Positions 43,581-55,365 of a stretch of DNA of 64,000 nucleotides are shown piece by piece. The stretch's first letter is position 1. Each line of letters starts with the position of its first letter. The notes under the pieces were generated by a model that saw only the letters and a program-made list of their open reading frames with translations, made no database searches and was not told where the DNA came from. This stretch comes from Parelaphostrongylus tenuis (lineage: Eukaryota; Nematoda; Chromadorea; Rhabditida; Metastrongylidae), in contig JAHQIW010000220.1 of NCBI GenBank assembly GCA_019055375.1, positions 1 to 64,000 of the forward strand, written 5' to 3'. The position numbers and the translations under genes were made by a program.

Positions 43581-45167
43581 ATTTTTAGCACTTTATTTGA
43601 CCCCTCATCACAGTGTTTTTTTCACTGTGCGGATCCCCGTTCTTCTAACATTCAAATCGTTTTTCGTCTTCTTTTTTAAGGGCGTAGAATACTGGTTGAA
43701 CAAGTCTCCTTGCAATCTCAAGGATTGCCTTGCTGTGGCATTCCATGGGACGCTGTTGTTGACTACCGGCGAGAGGTGCGAGATGGGGCTCGCCTTCGCG
43801 AGCGCAGCGACGAGCATCACAAGCACTCGGTCGTGCCGTTCAAACAGTAAAATTAGATAATTAATTTTCAAAGTATAGAGCATCATTGTCTGCTACTTTC
43901 TGCTACCGTTCTGCAAGATTCCTGATCTGCTCGAAATAAAATTCTGTCTCTTTTGAATCAGAAAACTCTTGACACACTTCTTCAGCTTTATCAAATGATT
44001 CAGTTTGACCCGCAAAAAATGCTCTAAAGGTTCTTCGGTGAGAATGGCACGTTGTATGCTTGGAAATGTCCTATAAGAAACGCATAGAAGAGTTGTAAGG
44101 GCGTATTTCGAAGGAAATGGAAAGTACCAGAATATTTGGGAAGAACGTATGCAGAGGTACCTAAGCAATGATTTAGATGGAAATGTTGCCAAGAGTATCT
44201 GAGAAGTTATTGATGTTTCAAATATCTCAGGTCACAACAAGTAGTTCTTCTTTACAGCTCACTGAGGTGTTGGCTCGGCCAAGTCAGCAGATGATGAAAG
44301 CAAGCTTACATTCCAAAGACGAGGCAGAGCATAGAGGAAATTTAATCCGGGATGAAGACTAACAGTAACTGAACAGAGTAGTGACAGCTACTATCGACAG
44401 TCGCTTACTCAGAAGACTTTTGTCGATTTGAAGCTACTTGTGAGTGAACCCGAATCCTTTTTTTTTTAATACACTTTTGGCGACTGATTTTCAGAATCTG
44501 AGTATTACTGAAATGTCGAGCAGTTTATGGGTGCTCTGAATGAAGAGGAGCGCGCTACGTTTGTCCGATTGACAAAAGAGTTCATCTCGACAGAAGCGGC
44601 ATGACTGAGAATTGCTTCAAAAAATCTTGCTCAACTTGAGCAACTTCACTAATTTTACTTTTTATTTGGGAAATTTGCTAGATTCGCGATAGGAATTCAC
44701 TGGTAAAATTGGTAGACCAGTTTGAGCTGATATAATCGATTATCTAGAGGGCATCAAAACGGCGTGTAAGATTTCTCTGAGAGTCAATGCCCTCGCAAAG
44801 AGAAAACTCAAACATCCATTTTCAAACTCCTTGTAGAAATTTGCATAGATTCCATGGATAAAACATGAACCGCAAGCGAATCCTTCTTTGACACGTTGAT
44901 CTCAGACTGCTCATTTGACGTAAGTGATGCACATTACCCACCCATTTGCATTCCTTGCTGCTGGGCTTCATCAACGGCCCGTAGAAAACGGTAGGCCTGT
45001 TAACGAATTGTATACAACTCAGCAGAAAATTAGGTCGTGAGTCTTCTTTCACGACGTCGAAAGTAAGTGATTGATTAGAGGCCCATCAACCTGCGCTTTT
45101 GGAGTTCTAAAAGTTGCGAAATTTCTAAAGCGTGAAAGAGATAGTGGTATACTTCGGTTATCGGGTG

Positions 45168-45430
45168 ATGGCGAGTGCTTGTGGCGCAGTGGTTAGTGGT
45201 GCTCTTCGTCGCGCACTAAGTCCAATGTTCGATCTCGCGCTCTTGGCTCATCAAGCCATCCATTTTTTCGGGGTCGTTAAATTGGTACCAGACTGGTCTC
45301 AGACCTGCCTGGGAGGATAAGCAGCAGTGACTATGTACTACACTGACTATGCCATCAAAAAGGCCAGATATGCATTCAATCGCCTCAAACGAGGTTAAAA
45401 AGATGACGAATGCATATCGCACCCTTCAAG
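45168..45430 (+). repeat. tRNA-derived SINE, unit C copy
   Basis: A-box TGGCGCAGTGG at 45,181 and the same tail as at 23,190. Very close to copy A. Confidence 0.75.
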
Positions 45431-45637
45431 AATTGATCAACGCCGAGAACTTTATCCTTTGTCCCTTTAGGAAAAAGAGAATATTTGTGAATGAAGACGT
45501 TTGGTAATTGAAGAAAGAAAGATGGCATGCCCCTTACCTTTCAACTGTGTTAATGTTAGCGCTTCAACTTTCATTCGTGAAACCCCTTATTATTGCATTG
45601 AAGTCAGTGCTACTTCACGAACTTTGATGATTTTCAG

Positions 45638-45886
45638 ATAAGACTCGTCCTTACGTGCATCTTTCTGGTCGTCGTCCATGTAGTCGCTGCCTTAAGCGAA
45701 GGGCAAAGGAATCGCATACCACCACTCTTTGATGAAAAAAAGAACATGGACAGGATTAATCATATTGGTGGCCTCATTAAACCTAAACAGAGCAAAACAA
45801 AGAAGCCAGAAAGTGTTCAACTGAAAAACGCAACGAGATCGAGGGGATCGGGAGATTGTGGAGCCCCGATTGACAGAATTGGGTGA
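45638..45886 (+). pseudogene. secreted-peptide gene, copy C, start codon lost
   Basis: Open without interruption for 82 codons plus stop, in the same frame as copy B, but the first codon after the acceptor (gatgattttcag) is ATA rather than ATG. The hydrophobic leader is weakened (VVVHVVAAL). The C-terminus GDCGAPIDRIG is kept and the next in-frame ATG is in mid-peptide. The poly(A) hexamer is AATAGA. That a frame this long survives without a start suggests recent loss. Confidence 0.6.
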
Positions 45887-46694
45887 AGGAGACAGATTTT
45901 ACTTAATTTTGTGAAACCCATTGGTACACGTGATAGCTGTTGTATGCAAACAGTCACACAGAAATAGAGTTGCTTGCAAGAGTATACGGGAACCACGTCT
46001 CCCGATATTAGTCAGTTAATAGCCGTTTTTATAATGAGTGAACATTAAGCGGTTGCTATGCTGTTTCGGTTCTTTTCGCTTATCCGTGGACAAACGAGTA
46101 ATCGACCTCATTCGCTGGACAAGAATTTCGCATAGGAAAGTTAACAATCATCCGAAAGCTCAAAGCTCTAGCTAGAGCGGCATATGGTTGGTTTTAAATA
46201 TCCAAAATAAAACTCTATTTCACACAATCACATGTTTTTTATCTCAGTTATTTTTCGCTGGACTAAACTCTTTCCTTAAAGTGATTGCACTCATTCGATA
46301 GCACAAGTCTCGAAGAACTCAAGAATGTGTATGCTTTTGGAAAAGCTTTTTTGTTAGAGTAGTTCTAATACATAGCTGGAGTAATGCACGGAAAGTCGCG
46401 TTCATCATGCCCTGAATACTTCTTCAGAAGCCCATATTTCTGACCAGTGGTTTGCTTAACGCCGATGTTCCAAGTCTTTTACTCAAAATATCTATCCAAC
46501 AATCAACAACTAATAAAATCAACACTACAGCAAAAATTTACCCGACAAATTAGTACCGGTCAGCAGTTTGGCCTTATTGCCTGGAAAAATCATTTGTTCT
46601 ACAGTCAAGAATTGGCACAATCTAGAAACAACATCGACACTTAAACAATATACATCATGCTAATGTGAAATATACTATATAGTTGTTAATCCGA

Positions 46695-47560
46695 AGGCTT
46701 AGAACGCTTGCGACCACATCATGCATGGATGAAATTGAACCATTCTAAACAGAGAAAGTTCTTACACGGACTGCACCTTGTGTTTATTCGCTTAGTTTTT
46801 GTCGAGCGCTTGCGGAATTTTCTTCCTCTGCTGACTTTCGGTAACACTGAGTGAAACGAACACGCTCTTCTGTCGTCTCCAAAACGCGGTTTGTTAACGG
46901 CCGAAGAGCCATTTCTGATGGTAGGTAGCTGCCATACATCTTCATCTCGAAGTGGGCAAGTGCTACTTTCCTCACGCGCTCTTCGCAGATCGCCCAAGCG
47001 ATCGGCATACATAGATCAGTGACCAAACGGAAAAATAGGCAAATGTACCTAAACTATGAGATTGGTTATTGTGAAGTAAAAAAGGAACGAAACGCGCTAA
47101 CCATTTGTTTGTCCTCCTGGTATATGAGCAGTGCGCAACTGTTTGGTCGGTGAGGTCGACGTGTCCCTTTCTTTTATTGCAACTCACATTAGCCTCAGAC
47201 TTTCCCGTCGCTGAATCTATCGAGGAGCCATGCGCTGTAGTGATGAGTGCCTCTTCTTTCTTGTCCATGAATCTAAGCAACATTACGCCGTCTTTATTCT
47301 GTACGGCAAACTGGTGCTCTTCGTCTGCTTTCTGCATCATGAACTCCCTTGGCATCTTTGTCTACTCTTGCTGCATGTTCCAGTCAAGTACGTGTTCCTC
47401 TACTACGGTCTCTCAGCAAGAGATACAGTGGTGTACCAATTATTCGTGCAAAGTGTCTTCCTTCATCTAGTAACTCATCAATCAAGTCCATGACAACACC
47501 TTCTGCAACACTTGACGAGATCAATGGGTTTCAAATTTCATGTTTCACTGATGTTCAAAT
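46695..47560 (-). pseudogene. piggyBac-like transposase remnant, copy C
   Basis: The minus-strand frame 47,355-46,972 (127 codons) has FAVQNKDGVMLLRFMDKKE, TTAHGSSIDSATG, then CNKRKGHVDLTDQTVAH (third catalytic Asp region) and NKWLARFVPFLL, diagnostic for the DDE_Tnp_1_7 fold. The Cys-rich tail follows in other frames (47,026-46,784 and 47,012-46,719). Upstream, 'VVMDLIDEL' precedes a damaged second-Asp region. Best copy for the catalytic core, but shifted between core and tail. Confidence 0.82.
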
Positions 47561-47804
47561 GCTCTAAAAAAATTTATTCCAGCTATTTAATTTTTCCTAC
47601 AAAATATACAGATAGCAGATTCACCACATTACGCAGAAAGTTGGTCTCTCGTTTATGCAATCATAACAACTTTTCACAATTATATAGACAGAGCATATCC
47701 AAAATTTGATCTGCAGACTACAGCAACTTTGCAATACCTTTACTCCTAAACAATGAAGAATCGTATTATAGAAGGTACATTATTATATCTTCTCTTATAA
47801 TGTC

Positions 47805-47930
47805 AAAAAAAAGAATGTTTTTAGCCTAAACGAGGTTGGTACGCCAGGGCCATACACCGGTGTTTTGGAGGAAAACAAAAACATAACAAAAAAAAAGAAA
47901 CATTGATCAATTTCGGTCTTATAACATCAT
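47805..47930 (+). mobile_element. ~115 bp insertion in unit C
   Basis: Absent at the matching point of A (25,715). Bounded by near-repeats 'cttataatgtc' and 'cttataacatc', as in a ~11 bp target-site duplication. A-rich at both ends; no coding sequence. Confidence 0.5.
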
Positions 47931-48204
47931 TGGCTAATGTTGCAAAAGTAAATCCAACATATTATTCACCTCAATGCAATTGCCGATTCAACGATTTCTT
48001 CAAATATTAGACTTCGACCGCTTAGGAAGAATAGATGTGTACACCTAAACAACAAAAGTTGACATGCTGATACAATGACTAAACGGGAAATATGTATTAC
48101 TTACTGGTTCTTCTAGAACCCAATTGTTCTTCCACTCTTGGAATTCTTCCACTATCTATAGGTACTCATTCTTCCCACGTACGTGAACTCTGAATAATTG
48201 CAGG

Positions 48205-48750
48205 ACGGGACGATATCATAACCGAAGCGAAGATGGTTTAATTGTCGACCGTCGATTTTCACTCTTATATCGTCCCACTCAATGATCGCATGACATTCTG
48301 ACTTTGGCCGTTTCATCTTCATATAGTTCGCTAATGTTCGTTATGTACCTAGTAGGGACTCCATGGTTATCCAGAGCCTCTAAAACCGCTTCTGTTTCCA
48401 CTGAATTGAAGGCTTTCTTCAGATTGATGAAAGCGAGACGGAGTGGTTGCTTGTTCTCTCGTGAAATTTCAATGAGTCTTGTGGTGTGGATGTGGTCTAT
48501 GGTACTAAATCCTTTTCGGAACCCTACTTGTTGGCATAGCTGTCCTTCGTCCAGTGTCCTGCCAATCCTGTTTAGGATGACTTGGGTAAAGAGTTTATAG
48601 ACAACGGACAGCAAGCAGAATGGGCGATGATTACCTATGTCGTGAAAGCCTCCCTTTTTGAACAACAATACGGTCTTGCTGGTTCTCCATTGAATAGGGA
48701 CCTCGCATCCTGACAGGTAGCGAGTTAAGAACCGTGGCTCGGCTCTTCAC
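48205..48750 (-). mobile_element. RTE-type LINE reverse transcriptase fragment
   Basis: The minus strand encodes fingers and palm: QWRTSKTVLLFKKG, NHRPFCLLSVVYKLFT, GFRKGFSTIDHIHT and AFINLKKAFNSVE (first catalytic Asp replaced by Asn in the usual DLKKAFDS context). A ~40-codon deletion follows, then EWDDIRVKIDGRQLNHLRF and GYDIV where the catalytic ADD box should be. Both catalytic positions are altered, so it is inactive. The 5' end is cut at a TA-rich microsatellite (48,760-48,840). Confidence 0.85.
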
Positions 48751-48759
48751 TCGCTACCT
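48715..48759. repeat. hairpin, 11 bp stem
   Basis: AGGTAGCGAGT and ACTCGCTACCT enclose 23 bases that themselves re-pair (AAGA with TCTT). It marks the broken 5' edge of the LINE fragment next to the (TA)n tract. Confidence 0.5.
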
Positions 48760-48840
48760 AATATATATATATACTTATGTATACTATATGTGTATACATG
48801 TAAACATTTATGTATGTATATATGTATATGCATATATGCC
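48757..48840. repeat. TA-rich microsatellite
   Basis: Imperfect TA and TATG repeats between the LINE fragment and unique sequence. Confidence 0.7.
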
Positions 48841-49179
48841 TGGAATAGCCACGTTAGGTCGTTCTCAGACTTCTACCACGTATTAAGCTTCTAGACAAGT
48901 CCAATACCTATCTCCGGTACATGGGAAGTTTAAGAGTGCAGATTTAAGACGATGTCGATCCTTTGCCGGTGCTCTTTATCGGCATCATTAGAATGCTACC
49001 CGGTCCAACTTCGGTTCTTCAATAATTTTGAGTAGAGAAGAAGGACATGGTTATGAAATCCTGTTTATTGTTCTTTCATCGTCGAATTGTAGATGCGTAA
49101 TCATCTATGGGAATATGATAATAAAAATTTATGAGATGTTTTTACTCTACATATTTGATTCTTATTTGTGGACTTTCAG

Positions 49180-52100
49180 AATGCTTGAGGACGAGCAGCT
49201 GGCACTGCTGATGCAGAACAAGGAGTTCATTCGCTGGCTTCGAAAGGAGCGACTTCGTCATTCATGTGATTTTTTTGCTTTCATTCAAAACATCAATTCC
49301 AAATATTTATTCGCCGATGTCTAACCAAAATTCGTGAATGCAGTTGGTAGTCTGTCCGAAAAATATTTAGCGCAAAAGCAACATGAAAAAAAAACTGTCC
49401 CATAAGATTTTGTATGCTTTACATGTAATCAGAATTCTCATTATCTTACATCCAATGCATGCAAACAGGAACTTCAAAGTCTGTAGAAGAGCGGACCTTA
49501 CTACTTCATTCTTACCGTTAGTGAAGTAAAATAGTCTGCAACAACTGGCAGTCAAGTTATCACTCCATGTAAGCGCTTGATTTTCCAGAGTACATCTCGT
49601 CATTTTCTCATTTTGATAAAGGGTGTATAAAGAAGTGTTGGTCTGCCAAGGAACACCGTAGGAATACTTTTTGTCATGAAAGTTCTTAGCTATACTTAGA
49701 TTCTACAAAAAAAACTAAGTGATATGCCAAACGGGGCCTTAGGCGGATTTGAGCATACGTTACACTCTTTCTCGAGGTGCGTGTCAACCAGCTTATTACT
49801 GGAGGCCCATGCCGTGTACCATCATTCTTTCTGCAATATATGATAAACTTCTGCTTTTCTGCTCAGATGAAAATCAAAATAGTTTCTAAAGCCATCGAAG
49901 TCCCAACGATTTTCTTGCCCACCAATACACAAGGCGTCAGATCGTCCGAAGGAACGTTTTTGAAAACGCGCTCCATGAAAACAAGATTAACTTAAATCTT
50001 TGCAACGGAATCGGGCTACAGTATCCAATTTAGAGACGCAAAGTCTTTTTCTGAATAAAACGTTGACCATAATTTCGGCAAACTCGGTGAACTCCACATT
50101 ATGCACGACCATCGCTACCACATGGCTTTGTTGATCGAAGCAGAACTTTATCTCTAATATAATAAAATACGAGGCAGTTTTATGCTTCTTTTACTTGGAG
50201 ATACTGTTTACTTTTGGGCTAATCTACTGACGGAGATTTTCGACAAAATCATTATTATTTTCGACTGAAGTTCACAATTCCACCAGGTCCGACGCTCCAA
50301 GTTGTTTACAAGTTTCCAAAAAGTCGGAGAATCCCAAATAAGGATCGGAGAGTACAGTAGAGGGCAGAGTTACAATGTTCGCTTCCACATTCTCCTGTTC
50401 CAGATGGTGCGAAAGCTACTCATTTACAATTTATGGTCTATGTTTCTACCGTTAATTGAGCCTTGTCGCTCTAACTTTGCTGTTTTTTCAAGATTAACTA
50501 ATAGATTGTGGGATTTCTAAAGACTATGAATATTGGCATGAGTGTTCTTTCCACACAGTAGCTTAACCATTCCGCATAGGGGAGCAGGGTATAGCGATCT
50601 TGTATTCATCTCGTTAGAACAAAGTGAAGAGTAATTTTTGTGGTATTGTTACAGATAAAATAAACGTGCAATGTTGACTAAGTCCCTTTTGTGGTTCAGT
50701 GTAGTCTAACTCAACCCACGCGATTTACATTAAGCATCACCAAAGTGATCGAATGCATATTTGTCTGGTGTAACTTCACCGATGCAACAGGTTCGTGTTC
50801 TAATCCAGCCAGACGTGTTTGATATCAGTTTGAAGGCTTCATTAGTTTCAGGCCCAGGAATGAACCATGGACTATTTTCTCGCGTGGAATCCCCAACCGT
50901 TGCGCCTTTTATCCTTTACCCACCGTTACAAATGGACTGTTAGTTCGGAAAACGGAAAATAAATTCAAGAAGGTCTCATTTCGAACTGTAACCGATGAAA
51001 ACCACGGTTGAGACTCAGTTCAATTTTGTTCCTATCAGTGGTTTGTTCAAGTCATTAACTGAATTTTCTATAGTCCAGAAATTGGCGTTCTAAATGTTCT
51101 CCTGATAAGATCAAATGCGTTTTGGCCAATACAAATTCTAGATAATCTGTTTCGGACTTTGAACTCAATCAAAACTCATGGTTCGTTCTTTACTATCGGC
51201 GAAAATCTTTGACATAGCAACACTTCTTGAAACATCTGTACATGAGTTAGAATATTGGAGTGAACATGCATAAGTTTTTATCGCTCAGTAACTCTGTATT
51301 TCAGTGTACTCTGATGTTTGTATAAATTTGACATTTGCTAGGTCCCATGTGTGCAAACATATACAGTTCTACTGTTTCAATCGTTGTCTTTTGTATTCAA
51401 AGGAATGTAAACAAACCCCTTTTTCGCCATTGAGTGTCTTTTTCCGACAGAAAAGAAGTGTCAGAACCACATTTTTCCGATCAAACAAGATCGCTTAACC
51501 AGAGAATGCGTGCGTATTGTCATGTATTAATGAAGTACTTGGTGTAAAACACTCTACTGAAAGTAGCACTTGGGAAGTGTAATGTGTCTCAACGACTAAA
51601 GGGCACCTCAACGAGAAGAAAAAAAAAGGAGTAAAAAGGCCGTTTTCAATCCATCACAAGATTATCACGTTACATTCAAAACGTCAGTGAAGTCCAGCAG
51701 CTGTCCGGCGATTAGTGCAATCCAGTGGTGAATGAATTTCTGTAAAATAATGCAATTTCTAAATTATATTGAACTCAGTATGGAAATCTTTTCAAGAAAG
51801 GAACGATATGACAATAAAGGGAAAAATCGAAACTTTAATGGGCTCTTTCAATTCATCAAAACAAACTCAACACGTTTATACTTTTCAATGTTTTTCTCAA
51901 CAAAGGAAGCACACAATCCGAGCATGAAATCCAGAGGTGATGAGATCGACAGAATTGTCGCCCATCAATCTTTCGCAGCATCTAATTTCCAGTGCTGCCT
52001 TCTATACCGGCAACTATGGAAAAAATTTGGGGAATAAATCAAGCAGGGCGATTCAATATCTGCAGTTTGAGGTCTCAAGTGGAAATCTCACTTCAGTCCT

Positions 52101-52707
52101 CTGACTTCTCAATGACGCTGCTGGCGATTGTAACCAAATATTGTTCCTATGAACTGTGTTGACCAGAACTGTTGATTTCTATTTGATTACAAAATCGTAA
52201 ATCAGTGTTTCTTTTTCTCGGAAAAAAGTTAAAGTTCGTGCATTACACTCTTTCCAACGACTTTTTTCAACACATTTTCTAAGGATTTGGTATATATTCG
52301 TATAAATTCAGGTCCCCGTGTTCCGGAGGAACCGATTGTTGATGAATTGATCATAAACGCCGAACCTGATCTGAAGGATAAACTGCAGAATATGAGTAGA
52401 AGTGGGCAAAGATCTTCAACATTGAACTATCATAGAACACTTCCGTAGATGTATATGGGGATTTTGGTTCGAAATTGGAGGTTTTTTATCAAGCTTTGGA
52501 AATTTTGTAAAGTTAAGTTAAGTCACTTTGGAATTGTAACGATGAACCGGCAGGGTTCTCATGGCGACATAAGCTCATTTTATGGATAATGACTTATAAT
52601 CAGTCTGATCTATTAAGCAACAAGTGATTTCAGTTTCGAAAGAACGCCTTCTACAACTTGCCGCACGCTTCCGACGAAACGGTGATGCTCAGTTGAACGC
52701 CTTCTAG
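49180..52707 (+). CDS. CUE-domain-containing protein (CUEDC1-like), 3' exons
   Basis: Three exons join in frame: 49,180-49,265 (acceptor gactttcag, donor GTGATT), 52,312-52,401 (acceptor aaattcag, donor GTGGGC) and 52,634-52,707 ending in TAG (acceptor gatttcag). They encode LEDEQLALLMQNKEFIRWL, then VDELIINAEPDLKDKLQNMS, then SKERLLQLAARFRR. This is the order found in the C-terminal half of CUEDC1-type proteins: a 'LALLLQNxEF' helix and a distal 'DKLxxMxxxxxxKLxxLA' helix. The ubiquitin-binding CUE domain itself should lie in upstream exons, which I did not find; they may be beyond the inserted repeats or outside. Two donors are weak, and exons inside the 3 kb intron may be missed. Confidence 0.6.
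49715..49795 (-). repeat. tRNA-like repeat, decayed
   Basis: 'tatgccaaac' followed by 'cggatttgagcatacgttacactctttctcg' aligns with the left arm of the 925-1,170 foldback element. Confidence 0.4.
49867..49995 (+). CDS. short ORF after a splice acceptor, unknown
   Basis: 42 codons from an ATG that directly foll. a good acceptor (cttttctgctcag) to TAA. Reads MKIKIVSKAIEVPTIFLPTN and a basic Ser/Thr-rich tail. It lies in the first large intron of the CUEDC1-like gene and could be an alternative last exon of it, or a chance frame. No family recognised. Confidence 0.2.
   Translation: MKIKIVSKAIEVPTIFLPTNTQGVRSSEGTFLKTRSMKTRLT
50000..52300. other. intron-like sequence, no clear gene
   Basis: AT-rich, consistent with an intron of the CUEDC1-like gene. 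A 60-codon frame at 50,761-50,943 has reasonable composition, but both strands are open and no splice sites fit. I leave it unassigned. Confidence 0.4.
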
Positions 52708-52799
52708 TTGATTTACATTTGTGCTTGTTGATGGCTTCAATATTGATAGATTTTTTAATGGCGAATTTTCTCTATGAATCGGACTTATTATGTTCTTAT

Positions 52800-53070
52800 A
52801 AGCTTAGCGATTTCGCTCTCCTTGCCTGCTCTCCTTCCTTCACGCTTGTTTTGTCAATATTCTGTCTCTTGTCAAAACTCCTTCACATCTCATTCGCTCT
52901 TTCTCTACGTCCATTTCATCTCTGATTTCGCGCCTTTTTCTGTTCTTCATCTTCTCGTTCTACGTTCGTCCCATTTTTATCTCCTTATTTCTCTCTGTTT
53001 CCTCCAGTTCTCTCTTTTATCGACAATGCGCATTAATTGTCGTAATTGCCGTCATTCTCCCGATTTAGAT
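52800..53070 (+). other. pyrimidine-rich tract (probable 3' flank)
   Basis: About 270 bp dominated by C and T immediately after the CUEDC1-like stop codon. AATAAA occurs at 53,313. The overlapping Leu/Ser/Phe-rich frames are an effect of this composition. Confidence 0.5.
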
Positions 53071-53737
53071 TTTCTGAACAAAAAATCCTTTTGACAGTGT
53101 TAACAAGGCATTACTACTAGGAGGGGGATCTTGATATGTGTTCATCATTTTTACCACGTGATTATCTCTTGCTTCCTGATAGGTCAAACGTAGCCGATAT
53201 CATGTTTTTATTGGCATTCTCCAAGCTTAATGATACTGTATGTTATATATATATTTTTTTTCGACAGCATACATCTTAGACTGTAAATCTTGGGTACCAA
53301 TAACGTGAGATCAATAAAGAATGATCATGCTGTTAGACTGCCACTAGAGAAGTGAATGGTGACTGATTTGATGCTGTCGAGCTGACCAAATGAAAGGAAT
53401 AGCTGAGGTAAGAAAAGAGATTCGAAAGGAATGACAGCAAGTCACTTCTTGGTTCATTTTCTACACATGAATCTATGAGTTGATTTTTGCGCCAACTCGA
53501 AGACGCATAGCAGTTTTTTTCCCGGAGCTTTGCACTCTGAAGAGAATACAGCCACGAGGTTCACTCCAGGTCGATGTAATGTTGAACATCTTATTTACAC
53601 ATCTGATGCAACAGACAAAGATTTTTCGCTTAGAAGTAGTGCATTGGGATAATCCGAGAGGTACAAGTCAGCGTAAGAAAAAGCAATATAGACTATCTTA
53701 ACATGGATAATAATCAATCAAATAAATAAATAAACAT

Positions 53738-53763
53738 ACATGCATATATATATATATATATAT
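53738..53763. repeat. (TA)n microsatellite
   Basis: About 12 TA units after a short CATACATGCAT stretch. Confidence 0.8.
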
Positions 53764-53765
53764 CG

Positions 53766-54077
53766 TTACACAATCCAGCTTTCATACCTATTGTATGGAT
53801 ACCAAAACTTCGTGCATTTGATTCTCTTCATTGCATCTATTTCTAGGTTTGCTAATGCATGAAGATTTTCCTTCGGAGTATGAATGTATGAATGTCGTTG
53901 AATGCTGGAAATGTCAATTTTTCCTGCAGTATTGTGATTTGTGATAGTCATGCTAAAGCTTTCATACTTGGATTGAAGAGAGTAAACTTTTCCAGAGAAG
54001 ATTGGCATCAATTCTCGGAGCCGCAGGAATGAGAGGCTTGGTGAGCCCAGGTGGGGGCAAGCCAACAGTATGCTCAT
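53766..54077 (-). CDS. unassigned ORF, possible exon
   Basis: 103 codons with reasonable composition (KENLHALANLEIDAMKRIK, TKFWYPYNRYES), no domain known to me, and no convincing signal peptide. It starts close to a 'cctgggctcacc' stretch. Without a homologue or a splice partner I cannot separate it from a long chance frame. Confidence 0.2.
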   Translation of the reverse strand: MSILLACPHLGSPSLSFLRLRELMPIFSGKVYSLQSKYESFSMTITNHNTAGKIDISSIQRHSYIHTPKENLHALANLEIDAMKRIKCTKFWYPYNRYESWIV

Positions 54078-54182
54078 GAAAATTCATTTCACTGGGACGA
54101 TGCTGTACGCCTTCTAAAAATATTCTTTATAATGAGGAACAATTGAAGTAAAACAAGTAAGTCAAATGTATATAGGGGAGGG

Positions 54183-54345
54183 GGACATGGTCAAATGGTT
54201 GATACTCGGCATGGCGCGGAGCTGGCTGTCCACCTCCCTCCCACCTCCCTTAGCACTCTCCGGCAGTCAGCAAAGAACATCCTATGGAACGTAATAGCCA
54301 GGTTATCTTCGGAGTTGCAAGGAGACATGCTTAACCAGTTTTAAC
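54183..54345 (+). repeat. tRNA-like SINE, second family, diverged
   Basis: 'atggtcaaatggttgatactcggc' head, then 'cctatggaacgtaatagcc' and 'ggagttgcaaggagac', as in the copies at 35,510 and 43,700. Confidence 0.55.
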
Positions 54346-54689
54346 GGCATTGATAAAGAAGACAAAAACAAACTGAACGATAGAATACTGCGATACGTGC
54401 AATGAAGAATTGGTATATACTGTGAGACGGTTCAAATGAAATAAAAAAGAGAAAGTTAGCAGTCCAGTTTCCAACAGAAGCGAAAGTGTTTCAAACTAGA
54501 GAGGATTCTCAAAAAATACATTCATTAACAGATTTGATGTAACTTGTCGCAATACTTTAGTCTATTTCACTTCAGAACAATATCAGATGTACCTTATTTT
54601 GTAGTATAAATCAAGTAGCACTTCTCTTCGACACTAAAAAGATCTTACGCATTCATTTGAATGCATACCCTTTCTCATCACCTTATCGC

Positions 54690-54935
54690 AGAGCTGAGTG
54701 GCTGTTGGGCTCACAGTGGGTAGATCAGTCGGATTGATGGTTTGATCCCGTACTAAAGATTCACCAGTCTTCTATCCCTTCGGTGCCGCTGAATTGGTAG
54801 CAAACTTGTCTAGAAGAACAGAAGCACTGGCTTCATGCATCGGCAGGCCACTGAGAAGTATTATAAAAGCCATATATGCATTCAGTCATACACATGCTAG
54901 ATGAAGACGAATGCATACCGTTTCTCAGGGATTAC
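54690..54935 (+). repeat. tRNA-derived SINE
   Basis: Head with an A-box-like GTGGGTAGATCAG, B-box-like GGTTTGATCCC at 54,739, then 'cttctatcccttcggtgccgctgaattggtag', 'gcaggccactga' and 'atatgcattcagtca'. It is the copy with the most complete tail outside the A/B/C units. Confidence 0.65.
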
Positions 54936-55049
54936 GCTAATTTGTTATTCTTCTTTACTCGAAGCCTAAATTGCTAATCCAAATCTAGTTTCCAGCCATT
55001 TTGACGTTACTGAGTACCGCTGGCGCTGAGTAATTGAGTAAGTTTTTCA

Positions 55050-55110
55050 CCCTGGCAGTGTATTTTAAGCCTTTCATGAGGTCTGTTATAGCACTTTTAC
55101 AAATGAGTAT
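55050..55110 (-). repeat. hammerhead-repeat fragment
   Basis: 'tttaagcctttcatgaggtctgttatagcac' matches the flank of the 306 bp units (for example 20,488-20,512). The ribozyme part is absent. Confidence 0.4.
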
Positions 55111-55225
55111 GTTGTGATTCTTGGCTTTTATATTACATAAGGTATGCAGAGTACAGCACCAAACTTTCCAATTGTTTCTTTTTCGTTCCTTCTTCGCTCG
55201 ATGCCCCTTGGAAATGGCAACGTCT

Positions 55226-55365
55226 GTGGTAAAGTTTCAGTGGTAGACCCGACCTGGAATTAAGGCGGCCGATGCACCATTGTGGTAAAGGTTCAGTTGT
55301 GGATCCGACTTCGATTAAGACGGCTGATGCACCAATGTGGTGGAGGTTCAGTGGTTTTTGCTGTG
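55226..55365 (+). repeat. tandem repeat, ~55-56 bp, 2.5 copies
   Basis: Starts at 55,226, 55,282 and 55,337, each beginning 'gtggt.aggttcagt' and containing 'gacggc.gatgcacca'. GC is higher than in the surroundings. Confidence 0.65.

Larger units (their letters stand above)
43583..48200 (+). repeat. amplified unit, copy C
   Basis: Same orientation and content as A, from the inverted SINE (43,583-43,842) to 'ctgaataattg' at about 48,199. There a LINE RT fragment begins. A 125 bp insertion at 47,805-47,930 is absent from A. Confidence 0.85.

Noticed and set aside
47105..47493. 121- and 87-codon plus-strand ORFs, with equivalents at 25,022-25,464
   Set aside because: Antisense shadows of the piggyBac-like transposase remnants.
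48304..48600. 98-codon plus-strand ORF
   Set aside because: Antisense to the LINE reverse transcriptase fragment.
52719..53094. Leu/Ser/Phe-rich ORFs resembling membrane proteins
   Set aside because: Produced by a pyrimidine-rich tract after the CUEDC1-like stop codon.
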